A stretch of DNA of 40,331 nt from Streptomyces sp. TRM68367 (lineage in GTDB: Bacteria > Actinomycetota > Actinomycetes > Streptomycetales > Streptomycetaceae): the NCBI RefSeq assembly GCF_014495685.1, contig NZ_JACTVI010000048.1:1-40331 (forward strand). Reading direction: 5' to 3'. The notes beneath the pieces were generated by a model. It was given only the letters and a program-made list of their open reading frames with translations. It was not told where the DNA came from and made no database searches. Positions 6,756 to 14,375 of this stretch are shown one piece after another. Each line of letters starts with the position of its first letter. The first letter of the stretch is position 1. The position numbers and the translations under genes are program-made.

Positions 6756-7898
6756 TCACCGAAGCAGGCGCGGGGCACCTGCGAGGCGGGTGAGGAACGG
6801 TCCCGCGATGGCGAGGATGAAGACGTAGGCGGTGACCAGGGGGGCGAGGTCGCCGTCCCGCGTGCCGACCAGTCCGATGATGACGATGGAGAACTCGCCG
6901 CGCACGATGAGCGTCGTTCCGGCCCGCAGCTGACCAGGGCGGCCGATGTGATCCCGCGCCGCCGCGTACCGTCCGGTGAGCAGTTTCGTAGCGGCCGTGA
7001 CCGCGGCCAGCGCAAGCGCGGGGGGAAGGAGCGGCACCAGGTCGTCCGCGTCGACCGACAGGCCGATGGCGAGGAAGAAGACGGCGGCGAACAGATCCCG
7101 CAGGGGCCCGAGCACGGCGCGGGCCCGGTCGGCGGTCTCACCGGTGAGGGCAAGCCCGACGAGGAAGGCTCCCACCGCCGCCGAGACGTGTACCAGTTCG
7201 GCGAGCGCCGCGACGCTCAGGGTCAGGCCCAGCACCCTGAGCATGAGCTGTTCGTCGTCGGGGTGCGAGAGCAGCCGGCCAAGGTGGTGCCCCCACCGGT
7301 AGGAAGCGGCGAAGGCCGCCAGCACCGCCCCCACGGCCGCCAGGACGCCGAGGACGGCCTGCCACCAGGAGCCACCGGACGCCAGGACCGCCAGCAGCGG
7401 CAGGTACGCGGCCATGGCGATGTCCTCCATCACCAGGACGGACAGGATGGCGGGCGTCTCCCGGTTCCCCACCCGCCGCAGGTCGGCGAGCAGCCGGGCG
7501 ACCATCCCCGAGGAGGAGATGTACGTGGCGCCCGCGAGGGCCAGGATGCCGATGGCATCCAGGCCGAGAAGCCATCCGGCCACCGCGCCGGGTGCGGCGT
7601 TGAGCACGAGGTCGACGACAGCGGAGGGCAGGTGCCGGCGCAGGCTGCCGGTGAACTCGGTGAGAGAGAACTGCAGTCCGAGCGTGAGCAGCAGCAGGAC
7701 CACACCGATGGCCGCCCCGGTCTCGACGAACTCACCGGCAGCCGGCACCGGGGCGATACCCCCCTCCCCGAGGGCCAGGCCGGCGACCAGGTAGAGCGGC
7801 ACTGGCGAGAGCGAAAAGCGCCGTGCGGCGGCACCGAGCACGCTGAGCGCGGTGAGAATCAGCCCGAGCTCCAGCAACAGCGCGATGAGATGACGCAC
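6756..7898 (-). CDS. Cation:proton antiporter, CPA2 family (KhtU-like)
   Basis: Integral membrane antiporter of 380 residues with about 11-12 hydrophobic segments, from LIALLLELGLILTALSVLG to AYVFILAIAGPFLTRLAG. It carries family marks such as GLALGEGGI, LLLLTLGLQFS, GATYISSSGMVARLL with the following VLVMEDIAMAAYLPLL (the ED ion-site region), and FFLAIGLSVD. It has no C-terminal TrkA-N domain. The GTG start is 2 bp after the stop of the upstream TrkA-C protein, the arrangement of the Bacillus KhtT-KhtU K+/H+ antiporter, whose soluble partner gates it. It probably exports K+ or another monovalent cation in exchange for H+. The 3' end converges on the rhodanese fragment. Confidence 0.9.
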   Translation of the reverse strand: MRHLIALLLELGLILTALSVLGAAARRFSLSPVPLYLVAGLALGEGGIAPVPAAGEFVETGAAIGVVLLLLTLGLQFSLTEFTGSLRRHLPSAVVDLVLNAAPGAVAGWLLGLDAIGILALAGATYISSSGMVARLLADLRRVGNRETPAILSVLVMEDIAMAAYLPLLAVLASGGSWWQAVLGVLAAVGAVLAAFAASYRWGHHLGRLLSHPDDEQLMLRVLGLTLSVAALAELVHVSAAVGAFLVGLALTGETADRARAVLGPLRDLFAAVFFLAIGLSVDADDLVPLLPPALALAAVTAATKLLTGRYAAARDHIGRPGQLRAGTTLIVRGEFSIVIIGLVGTRDGDLAPLVTAYVFILAIAGPFLTRLAGAPRLLR

Positions 7899-7900
7899 CC

Positions 7901-8380
7901 CTAGCCCTGGATGATCCGGTCCACGCCGGCGATCCCCTCACGGGTTCCGATCACCACCAGCACATCACCGGACCGGAGCACTTCTTCGGGTTTCGGCGAT
8001 ACGATCACTTCCTCGCCACGGACGATCGCCACGATGGAGGCGCCCGTGCGGGAGCGGGCTCTGGTGCTGCCCAGCGGCTGGCCGGAGTACGGGCTGGCGG
8101 AGCGGACCTCGACCTGCCCCGACAGCAGTCCAGGCACTTCCTTTGTGAGGTCCGCGAAGCGTTCGGCGATCCGCGGGGCGCCGAGAATCTCGGCCACCAC
8201 GTCGGCCTCCTCACTGTTGAGCCGCACCAAGGGCCGGCTCGCGTCGGGATCACCGCTCTCGTAGACGACCAGTTCGAAGCCGCCGGTCCGCTCCACGACG
8301 ATGCCGATCAGGTTGCCCTCGTGGTTGATGAACTCATACCGCAGCCCCACCCCTGGCAGGAGTACCTCGGTGACGTCCAT
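7901..8380 (-). CDS. Cation:proton antiporter regulatory subunit (TrkA-C, KhtT-like)
   Basis: Soluble regulator of 159 residues. The N-terminal part (MDVTEVLLPGVGLRYEFINH) matches the KhtT-type leading domain, and the C-terminal 80 residues form a TrkA-C (RCK_C) fold ending PEEVLRSGDVLVVIGTREGI. Such subunits sit on the cytosolic face of the antiporter and bind nucleotides or cyclic di-AMP in related systems; the ligand here is not readable. ATG 8380 is chosen because the family N-terminus starts there; upstream ATG or TTG codons in the same frame give no added similarity. It is translationally linked to the antiporter downstream (2-bp gap). A DnaK fragment lies upstream. Confidence 0.85.
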   Translation of the reverse strand: MDVTEVLLPGVGLRYEFINHEGNLIGIVVERTGGFELVVYESGDPDASRPLVRLNSEEADVVAEILGAPRIAERFADLTKEVPGLLSGQVEVRSASPYSGQPLGSTRARSRTGASIVAIVRGEEVIVSPKPEEVLRSGDVLVVIGTREGIAGVDRIIQG

Positions 8381-8471
8381 GCGCTCATCATCACCGCACT
8401 CCAAGGCCCCGGGGGGTATGCGGTCAGGCGTGTCACCGTCGCGCCCGTGCGGCGGTCGAGCCTGTGCAGCA

Positions 8472-8598
8472 CAGGTCGATCCCTGGCGCCTGCCGGAACT
8501 CGTCCGCGAGGTGGTCCACGAGCCGCCGGTCGAAGTCGTCGCCCAGATGGGTGTCTGTCCCGGGCGGTCGACCGGACCTCCACCACACCGTCCCCCAC
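8472..8598 (-). pseudogene. dnaK: DnaK (Hsp70) fragment with frameshift
   Basis: Two adjoining minus-strand frames together read GDGVVEVRSTARD (8598-8557) and THLGDDFDRRLVDHLADEF followed by R-x3-GIDL (about 8552-8472). This is the conserved Hsp70 ATPase-domain segment GDGVVEVxxTxGDTHLGGDDFDxRLVDxxxxEF...GIDL. The join requires a frameshift, one Gly is missing, and nothing before or after is recognisable. Only about 45 of 600-plus residues survive. It is a relic of a second, accessory dnaK rather than the housekeeping gene. Confidence 0.75.
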
Positions 8599-8665
8599 AT
8601 CGAGGAGAGTACGACGGCCGACCGATGGATCTCCGCAGCGTCGCGGCGTTCCATCAGAAGGGGCC

Positions 8666-9535
8666 CTAGCCCACGGGCACCACGGCGACCGGGCAGCTCG
8701 CGTGGTGCAGCACGGCGTGTACCACCGAGCCCAGGCGCAGCCCGAGCCTGCCTGCGGGCGGATGACGCGGCAGCACCAGCAGCCTGGCGTCGGCGGATGT
8801 CTCCACCAGTACGGCGGCGGGCGAGCCGACGGCCAGCTCTGTGTCCACGTGCACTTGCGGATATTCCGCGACGGGCCGGGCCGCGTGGTTCAGCACCCGC
8901 GCGTGGACCTGCCGTTCCGCGTCCACCTCACTGACCTGCGGAATCATCAGGCCCGCGGGCATGGGGGGTGCCCATGCGTGGATCAGCCGCACGGGGGCCC
9001 GAAGCAGGTCCGCCTCGGCGAGGGCGAACCGCACGGCCTCCTCGTCGTGCTCGTCGCGTACGCCGACCACGATGCCGCCGTCAGCGGTCCTCTCCGTGTG
9101 CCCGCGCACGACGATGACCGGCGAGGTGGCGTGCGCGGCCACCTTCAGGCTCACCGATCCCAGCAGCAGCCCGGCGAACCCGCCCCGCCCGCGCGTGCCC
9201 ACCACCAGCATGTCGGCGTCCTCGGCCGCCGTCAGGAGGGCCTCGGCCGGATGGTCCCGGGCGGGGACGGTCTCGATGCGCAGCCCCGGATGGGCGGCGG
9301 CGAGCCGGGCCCGGGCGTCGTCCAGCACGGTGGCCGCCGCGTCCAGGACCTGCTGATCGGCACCCTCGGAAACGAGTTCGAGCTCGGCCCCCGTGATGCC
9401 GTGGACGGCGTGGACGACCCGCAGCGTGCCGCCGCGCAGCTCGGTCTCGGTGGCGGCCCAGTCCGCGGTGAGCCAGCTGTGCGCAGTGTCGTCGAGGCCG
9501 AGGAGCACCGTGCCGGTGCGGCCGTCATGCATCAT
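8666..9535 (-). CDS. Universal stress protein with two UspA domains
   Basis: Cytosolic stress protein of 289 residues with tandem UspA folds (about 8-150 and 158-288). Domain 1 keeps the ATP-binding signature GTRGRGGFAGLLLGSVSLKV; domain 2 has the degenerate form LPRHPPAGRLGLRLGSVVHAVL. In mycobacteria and Streptomyces such tandem proteins are typical members of hypoxia/dormancy regulons. TTGGAGG lies 4 nt before ATG 9535 and 7 nt before ATG 9532; both are possible starts. It is divergent from the DUF5133 gene. A perfect GTCCC-N5-GGGAC palindrome lies at 9577-9591 in the upstream region. Confidence 0.92.
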   Translation of the reverse strand: MMHDGRTGTVLLGLDDTAHSWLTADWAATETELRGGTLRVVHAVHGITGAELELVSEGADQQVLDAAATVLDDARARLAAAHPGLRIETVPARDHPAEALLTAAEDADMLVVGTRGRGGFAGLLLGSVSLKVAAHATSPVIVVRGHTERTADGGIVVGVRDEHDEEAVRFALAEADLLRAPVRLIHAWAPPMPAGLMIPQVSEVDAERQVHARVLNHAARPVAEYPQVHVDTELAVGSPAAVLVETSADARLLVLPRHPPAGRLGLRLGSVVHAVLHHASCPVAVVPVG

Positions 9536-9576
9536 CGTGCCTCCAATGAACTCTTGGCACGCGCGGTGACCCCGGT

Positions 9577-9591
9577 GTCCCCCTTCGGGAC
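9577..9591. promoter_or_regulatory. Short palindrome upstream of universal stress gene
   Basis: GTCCC (9577-9581) and GGGAC (9587-9591) are perfect inverted arms 5 nt apart, 42-56 bp before the stress-protein start. It could be a regulator site or a small transcript hairpin. The orientation (GTCCC first) differs from the DosR box, so no regulator is assigned. Confidence 0.3.
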
Positions 9592-9795
9592 GGCGGCAAA
9601 CGCTGTCGGCCTGCTCTGAACCGAACGAGGATCCACGACAGTAGCCGTACACCATCCAGCACCGGCGGATGCCCGGTCTGCCCGAAGCCGAGCGGCCCGC
9701 CAAGCCACGGCCTCCAGATGCGGTAGGCGTCGAGGGCTGCAACCGTATGGGTGAAGGCGATGCTCCACACGAGCTACATCGGAACGGAGCCGACC

Positions 9796-10020
9796 ATGAT
9801 CACGGCGCACCCTTCGGTCCTGCGGGAACTGGTCGAACGATGCGAAACGCTCAGGCGCCGCCTGGCCGCCGACAGCGGCGCCGAGACCGCCCGCCAGCTC
9901 GAGGACGTCACCTACACACTGTGTGTGATCACCGGCACCCGCCAGCTGGACACGGCACTGTCCGTCGCCCGTCGACAACTGGCCGAGGCCATGAGACGAG
10001 AACAGCCCCCTCGCCGCTGA
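9796..10020 (+). CDS. DUF5133 family protein
   Basis: Small actinobacterial protein of 74 residues. MITAHPSVLRELVERCETLR, then the YTLCVITGTRQLDTAL core, matches the DUF5133 proteins that are common in Streptomyces, often beside universal stress genes. Function is unknown. It is predicted fully helical and soluble, with no signal or membrane segment. ATG 9796 has GGAG six bases upstream; the frame extends to 9751 but the family begins at MI(T/L)AHP. The gene is divergent from the universal stress protein and followed at once by a palindromic repeat element. Confidence 0.8.
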   Translation: MITAHPSVLRELVERCETLRRRLAADSGAETARQLEDVTYTLCVITGTRQLDTALSVARRQLAEAMRREQPPRR

Positions 10021-10040
10021 AATGCCGCCTCTGCACCTAG

Positions 10041-10189
10041 GGCAGGCAACGTTCGCCCCGTCGCGACGCCCGGCACGCCCTCTCGCCGCACCGGCCGAAA
10101 GCCCAAGTACATCCAGTGCGAGGACTTCCGTCCGGCACGCCGAGAGCACGCACCGGACGCCGCTCCTTGACGGGCAAACGTTGCCTGCC
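10041..10189. repeat. 149-bp palindromic repeat element (complete copy)
   Basis: The ends are inverted repeats GGCAGGCAACGTT (10041-10053) and AACGTTGCCTGCC (10177-10189). The two halves stay imperfectly complementary almost to the centre near 10110, so the whole element can fold into one long hairpin. Bases 10105-10187 recur inverted at 40249-40331 with 79 of 83 identical. It holds no gene. CTAG flanks both sides, possibly by chance. A non-autonomous mobile element (MITE-like) or a structured intergenic repeat would both fit. Confidence 0.75.
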
Positions 10190-10283
10190 GCGGCTCTAGG
10201 TCGGCATCTTGTCGTGTCACCGGGGCGACGGAGTCCAACGTCCTGACGCTCCTCCAGTGCGGCCACTTCCTGACGCTCGGTGT

Positions 10284-10380
10284 CCCGACGCGGTGGTGGT
10301 CACCGGCGACGTCGCGGACGACGGCTCCCACGAGGCGTACACGCGGGCACGTGAACTGCTGTCCGGCGTGCTGAACAACT
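10284..10380 (+). pseudogene. Metallophosphoesterase (CpdA-type) fragment
   Basis: The plus frame reads PDAVVVTGDVADDGSHEAYT followed by RARELLSG. This is the metal-binding GD-x-x-D block of cyclic-nucleotide or calcineurin-like phosphoesterases (family form PDAVVVTGDLADxGxPEAY). The first metal motif (D-x-H) and everything after the helix are missing. About 30 residues remain. Confidence 0.6.
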
Positions 10381-10413
10381 GCCCGTCCCCCTCCAAGGGT
10401 GCCGTTCGGTCGG

Positions 10414-10674
10414 GTGCCGCCCGCGCCCGCGGCCCACTGCCCCATACGTCGCCGCTCCAGCCGTGATCCAGCGCACCGTGACCCACACCCGGTGGCCGGT
10501 TCCTGCCCGCGGGGGCAACCGGTCCTCCGCGTCCTCGACGAGGAGGGCCAAAACCTGTCGCCTCTCCTCCCGCTGCCCCTCGGCGTCCCGCTCGACCGCA
10601 TCCGCCGCCGTCAGCCCCGCAAGCAAACCGCAGACCAGGGCGAACACCCACCCGGTGGCGCTCGGCGGACTGAG
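10414..10674 (-). pseudogene. Fragment of a Streptomyces small membrane protein
   Basis: The minus frame reads ATGWVFALVCGLLAGLTAAD, AVERDAEGQREERRQVLALL, VEDAEDRLP and later HRVWVTVRWITAGAATYGA. This resembles the common Streptomyces two-span membrane proteins (first span, AVERD-x-Q-R-x-ER, then VRWT...G). The start and the second membrane span are absent, and the C-terminal side drifts into low-complexity sequence. Judged a remnant rather than a working gene. Homologues often sit in stress or hypoxia clusters. Confidence 0.45.
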
Positions 10675-10787
10675 GACGGGATGGTGGATTCATCGGGGTC
10701 AGGGGCATTCTGGTCGTAGGCCTCCACAGGCCCGAGCGGAGTGTTCAGCTCCGTACCCTGCTGCTCCTGCCGTCCGCAGGGGGCGAG

Positions 10788-11000
10788 ATGAAAGTCGAAA
10801 TGATCCAACCGGCTGCCAGCGTGCTGTTGGATGTCCCGGATGACGTGCATGAGGAGATCATCATGCTGATCGAGGCTGTGGCCGAGGACCGGAAGACGCA
10901 GGTCTCGAATCTGTCCGCAGCATTCGGTGAATGGTGCTGGCTGGTGTATACGCGCCATGGTGACGTGATCGAAGTACTGGATGTCGGCTGCGCCCGGTGA
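10788..11000 (+). CDS. Small hypothetical protein, possibly RelE-fold
   Basis: Protein of 70 residues. ATG 10788 follows GGGGGCGAG. A helix (DVPDDVHEEIIMLIEAVAED) is followed by beta-type sequence WCWLVYTRHGDVIEVLDVG. Length and order (helices, then antiparallel strands with a VLDVG-like end) recall RelE/ParE-type toxins, but the basic catalytic residues are few and no antitoxin gene adjoins it, so this is only a fold guess. It lies alone between fragments and the acyltransferase. Confidence 0.5.
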   Translation: MKVEMIQPAASVLLDVPDDVHEEIIMLIEAVAEDRKTQVSNLSAAFGEWCWLVYTRHGDVIEVLDVGCAR

Positions 11001-11151
11001 AAGTCAGCGACGCCGGGGCCCGCTGTCCGCGGCACAGACACAGCGGCGGCCGGACCTCTGATCCACCTCGGGCAGCTCCGCCCGTCTTACGTCCTCAAAC
11101 CAGGAACAGGTCTTTGATGGACAGCGGACACCACAATCCCCTGCCACCGTC
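11001..11151. other. Short intergenic region between convergent genes
   Basis: Lies between the 70-residue ORF and the convergent acyltransferase gene. No gene, clear hairpin or repeat was recognised. Confidence 0.3.
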
Positions 11152-12507
11152 TCAGTCGGTCCGGCGGCCGGTTGCGGCGCGGGCCGCGCGGAGTAGGGCC
11201 GCGCCGGCCAGGAAGATGGCCAGGGCCGCGGTTGGCAGCCCCAGCGGGCCGTGGTCGGCCGGACCGGCGAGGGCCACACCGAGCAGACCGAGCACGCAGG
11301 CGGCGTAGCCGACGGTGGTCGCGGTGGCGCGCAACCGGGGCCGGCCGAGCGCCCTCGGCGTCCACCGACCGTGCGAGGCCACGGCGCCGCGCCGCAGGCC
11401 GCGCCCCTCGACCCGGCCGAAGACTGCCACCAGCGCGGCGAGCACGGCGAACAGCACGACCAGCCACGGCAGCTTCCACAGCAGCCACGCTCCCGTGTCC
11501 CCGGGGGGTTGGGGCAGCGGGAACAGGCCTGAGCCGTACACGGCCACGGCGACGAGCACGAACGCGCTCATGTGCCACAGCAGCACAGTCAGGATCACCG
11601 AGTTCACGGCGACCACGGCCGTCCACGGCCCGATCCGTTGCAGCCGCCGCGTCGCCGCGTCGCGCAGGAGCAGCACCAGCCCGAGCTGAGCCGTGGCCAA
11701 CGCCAGCAGCGCGAGTGTTGGCGGCGAGAGGTTGCGGAACGACGTGCCGGGAACGTCGACCATGCTGATCGGGTACGGGCCGGCCACCGTGAGCAACACC
11801 GTCACCGCGGTACCACCCACCAGCAGGGGCACGGCCACCCCAGGCCGGACCGGCAGCGTGCCGTCCTGCCACGCGAAGCCGATCTGGTGCACCGCCAGCC
11901 AGGCGAACAGGTAGTTCCCCAGCTGCAGCGTCGGCGCGTCGAAGGCCAGCCGCGCTACGTCCCCGGCGGCGACCAGCCCCACCAGTACCAGCGGCACGAC
12001 CAGCCCCGCCCGCCGGTGCAGGCGGTGCATCGGCGGCGTCAGGAAGACCACCACGAGGTAGACGAGCAGGAACCACAGGGGGATCGAGGCCAGCCACACC
12101 GCCCGGCCCACCTGAGCGGGCTCGACGCCCGCACGTCGGGCGATCAGTGCGCCGGCGGCGAGCGTCACCAGCAGCACGGTCGTCGGCCGAACGAGCCGCG
12201 CGCTGCGGTCGAGCAGCCAGTCCCCGACGGCGCCGCCCCCACGGGTGTGCGAGATCAGCGAGGCGGCGTTGGCGAACCCACCGACCATGAAGAACACCGG
12301 CATCACCTGGACCAGCCAGGTGATCGGGCGGCCCCACGGCAGCACTTCCAGGGCGCTGAAGCCGTCCACGCCGCGCGCCCCGCCGGTGACCACGATGACC
12401 ATCCAGTGACCGAGTACCACGATGAGGATGGCGAGCGCCCGCAGCAGGTCGACATAACGCTCACGCCGTGGCGGTGTGCGCTCCGCGAGTTCCCGCAGGC
12501 CCTGCAC
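11152..12507 (-). CDS. Acyltransferase 3 family membrane protein
   Basis: Integral membrane acyltransferase (Acyl_transf_3), about 451 residues from the chosen start, with about ten hydrophobic segments. The family entry motif RERYVDLLRALAILIVVLGHW contains the catalytic-type His near the first span, and VMPVFFMVGGFANAASL follows as the second conserved block. These enzymes transfer acetyl or other acyl groups to sugars, cell-wall polymers or small molecules from the cytosolic side; the acceptor is unknown. The frame is open to 12660, but codons before GTG 12507 (VQGLRELAERTPP) lack family similarity. No Shine-Dalgarno is convincing, so the start is uncertain. It stands alone between unrelated genes. 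Confidence 0.85.
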   Translation of the reverse strand: MQGLRELAERTPPRRERYVDLLRALAILIVVLGHWMVIVVTGGARGVDGFSALEVLPWGRPITWLVQVMPVFFMVGGFANAASLISHTRGGGAVGDWLLDRSARLVRPTTVLLVTLAAGALIARRAGVEPAQVGRAVWLASIPLWFLLVYLVVVFLTPPMHRLHRRAGLVVPLVLVGLVAAGDVARLAFDAPTLQLGNYLFAWLAVHQIGFAWQDGTLPVRPGVAVPLLVGGTAVTVLLTVAGPYPISMVDVPGTSFRNLSPPTLALLALATAQLGLVLLLRDAATRRLQRIGPWTAVVAVNSVILTVLLWHMSAFVLVAVAVYGSGLFPLPQPPGDTGAWLLWKLPWLVVLFAVLAALVAVFGRVEGRGLRRGAVASHGRWTPRALGRPRLRATATTVGYAACVLGLLGVALAGPADHGPLGLPTAALAIFLAGAALLRAARAATGRRTD

Positions 12508-12715
12508 CCGGCCATCATACGAACGCCGGCCGGCGAAGATCGCAAGATCTTGCCCAGAGCAGGAGTGACGCGAGTGTGACCGCAGCTCCCGGTCGAAGCG
12601 CGGTGGTCGCCCGCCGCGGCGTCGCGAACGTGCCCGGCTGTTCACCGCGAGGGCGGCCACCTCAACGGTCTGCGGTGTTGACTGCGTGTGTGCTGTCCGC
12701 CGTGGCCTGGGCTGC

Positions 12716-13600
12716 TCAGGACGCGGCTGCGCGTTGCGGCACCACCACGACCGGGCAGTCGGCGTGCAGCAGCGCGGCGTTCGCCACGCGACCGAGGGGC
12801 AGCGCGAGCGGCCCGTGGTGTCGAGGGGCGCCGAGGACGAGCAGGTCGGCCGTGGCCGAATGCATGAGCAGGACGTGGTGCGCCGGGCCCTCGGCGGTGA
12901 CGCGATGCACCACTACGTCAGGGTGATCGCGCTCCGGGGCGCGCAGGGCGTCGTCGAGCAGGGCCGCTGCCTGATCCTCGTAGTGGTGGGCGGGATCCCC
13001 GGCGAACAGCGGATGCGCCAGTGGTTTGTGGGCGGGGCGACGCCAGGCGTGTACGGCGTCCAGCGGGCAGCGCCGTGCTTCGGCCTCGCGGAACGCGAAC
13101 AGCATCGCCGCCGTGCTGGTCGCGGCACCGCCCACGCCGACCACAATGCGGCCATTGACTCCTTGCCGGTTGTCCGGGGTGCCCCGGACCACGACCACCG
13201 GGCTGGAGGCATGCGTCGCCAGGGAGCGACTGACCGAGCCCAGCAGCGCGCCCGTGATCGGTCCTCTGCCCCGGCACCCGGTCACGACGGCGGCGGCGCG
13301 GCGCGCCTCCCGCAACAGCGCCGCCTCGGCGTCCTCGGGAACGATGTCGACCGTGATCTTCACATCCGGGTTGCGCTGCCGCGCCCGTGAGGCGGCGCGG
13401 CCGACGATGTCCTGTGCGAGGGCGTGCTCGGAGGGAACCTCCGCGGACTGCGTGAAGACGGGGCCTTCGTAGCGTTCCCACAGGGAGGCGTGCACGATAC
13501 GCAACGGCAGGCCGTGCAGGGCCGCCTCGTGCGCGGCCCAGTCGGCCGCCCAGAAGCCGGCCTCCGATCCGTCAACACCCACGACCAGGGGTAGCGTCAT
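12716..13600 (-). CDS. Universal stress protein with two UspA domains
   Basis: Second tandem UspA protein of the window, 294 residues. Domain 1 starts at LVVGVDGSEAGFWAADWAAH and carries the nucleotide site GCRGRGPITGALLGSVSRSL; domain 2 carries GAPRHHGPLALPLGRVANAA. It is clearly diverged from the protein at 8666-9535, so it is not a recent duplicate. ATG 13600 gives the normal family N-terminus MTLPLVVGVDGS; a further in-frame ATG at 13642 is possible. The upstream neighbours are fragments of an FAD monooxygenase and a CBS protein. It is probably induced by hypoxia or stationary phase, as for relatives; this is family knowledge, not seen here. Confidence 0.9.
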   Translation of the reverse strand: MTLPLVVGVDGSEAGFWAADWAAHEAALHGLPLRIVHASLWERYEGPVFTQSAEVPSEHALAQDIVGRAASRARQRNPDVKITVDIVPEDAEAALLREARRAAAVVTGCRGRGPITGALLGSVSRSLATHASSPVVVVRGTPDNRQGVNGRIVVGVGGAATSTAAMLFAFREAEARRCPLDAVHAWRRPAHKPLAHPLFAGDPAHHYEDQAAALLDDALRAPERDHPDVVVHRVTAEGPAHHVLLMHSATADLLVLGAPRHHGPLALPLGRVANAALLHADCPVVVVPQRAAAS

Positions 13601-13655
13601 CGCGCCCACCGCCTTCAGCACGCGCCAGGATGATGCCTTCATTCTCCCGCGCCCT

Positions 13656-13850
13656 TCACGTCCTCGGCGCGCTGCCGGTGACGAGCAGCTCCATCAGACG
13701 GGCAGCCGTCACCGCACCGGCCAGGCGGGTCCGGTCGCCGTCGCGTTCGACGACGGCGGCCAGCGGGGTGTGCGTGCGCGCCAGGAGTGCTGCGATGTGC
13801 CGGACGCTCGTGTCGGGGCCGACCATCGGCGGCCGGAACCGGCGGCGCGG
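13656..13850 (-). pseudogene. CBS-domain C-terminal fragment
   Basis: The frame ending at 13656 reads RPPMVGPDTSVRHIAALLAR, then LAAVVERDGDRTRLAGAVTA and ARLMELLVTG. This is half of a CBS pair: alpha helix, beta strand, and the closing GxVTxxRLLE element. No first CBS motif or start codon precedes it. It runs directly on from the FAD-monooxygenase fragment in a different frame, so two relics are juxtaposed. CBS proteins bind adenine nucleotides and are frequent in stress clusters. Confidence 0.5.
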
Positions 13851-13944
13851 CAGCCAGCCTGCCGTACCGAGGGCCAGGGCCGCGCCGCGCGGGAAGACCG
13901 TGCCCGGCCCCGGTGCCCGGAAGCCGGCCCCGGATCCGGCACCT

Positions 13945-14375
13945 CCGGCCGGACGGATGCTGGGTGTCCCGCACGGCGGCGTAGGCGAGCCACCGCCCGG
14001 CCATGACCGGCGCGTACAGCCGGGCAGCGGCACCGGAGCGGTCCAGCAGCGTGAACGCCGCGTCGCGGACGGACACGCGCCGCGCCGTGCGCGCCGTCAG
14101 CGCACGGGTGTGCAGATCGGTGTCCCGGACGATGCGGCGGGTGGCCTCGGCGCGCTCCGCGCCGTAACTGTCCAGCAGGGAGACCGGAGAACGGCCCCGG
14201 AGTACGGCGGCCAGCTTCCAGGCGAGGTTTTCTGGGCGTCCTGCAGGCCGTTGTTCATGCCCTGCCCGCCCGCCGGGCTGTGCACGCGCGCGGCGTCGCC
14301 AGCCAGGAAGACCCGGCCGCGCCGGAAGTCGGTGGCCCGGCGCGCGTGCACCCGGAAGACCGTCTCCCAGACCGG
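13945..14375 (-). pseudogene. FAD-dependent aromatic monooxygenase, frameshifted remnant
   Basis: Frame one (14375-14232) reads WETVFRVHARRATDFRRGRV, then FLAGDAARVHSPAGGQGMNN and GLQDA. This is the second FAD-binding motif (GDAAH-x-x-P) of TfdB/PheA-like hydroxylases. At about 14232 the frame changes and continues ENLAWKLAAVLRGRSPVSLL, DSYGAERAEATRRIV..., the expected next helix. The N-terminal Rossmann motif is absent, so about 150 of 500-plus residues survive in two frames. It is certainly inactive. The frameshift lies in a run of A (cagaaaacc), which makes a simple slippage plausible. Confidence 0.75.

Noticed and set aside
9600..9770. Minus-strand frame reading TVAALDAYRIWRPWLGGPLG
   Set aside because: Looks protein-like but lacks codon bias, a start and a recognisable family; it lies in the divergent promoter region.
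11087..12337. Minus-strand frame of 416 codons within the acyltransferase gene
   Set aside because: Overlaps the acyltransferase in another frame and is Ala/Arg/Gly-rich without domains.
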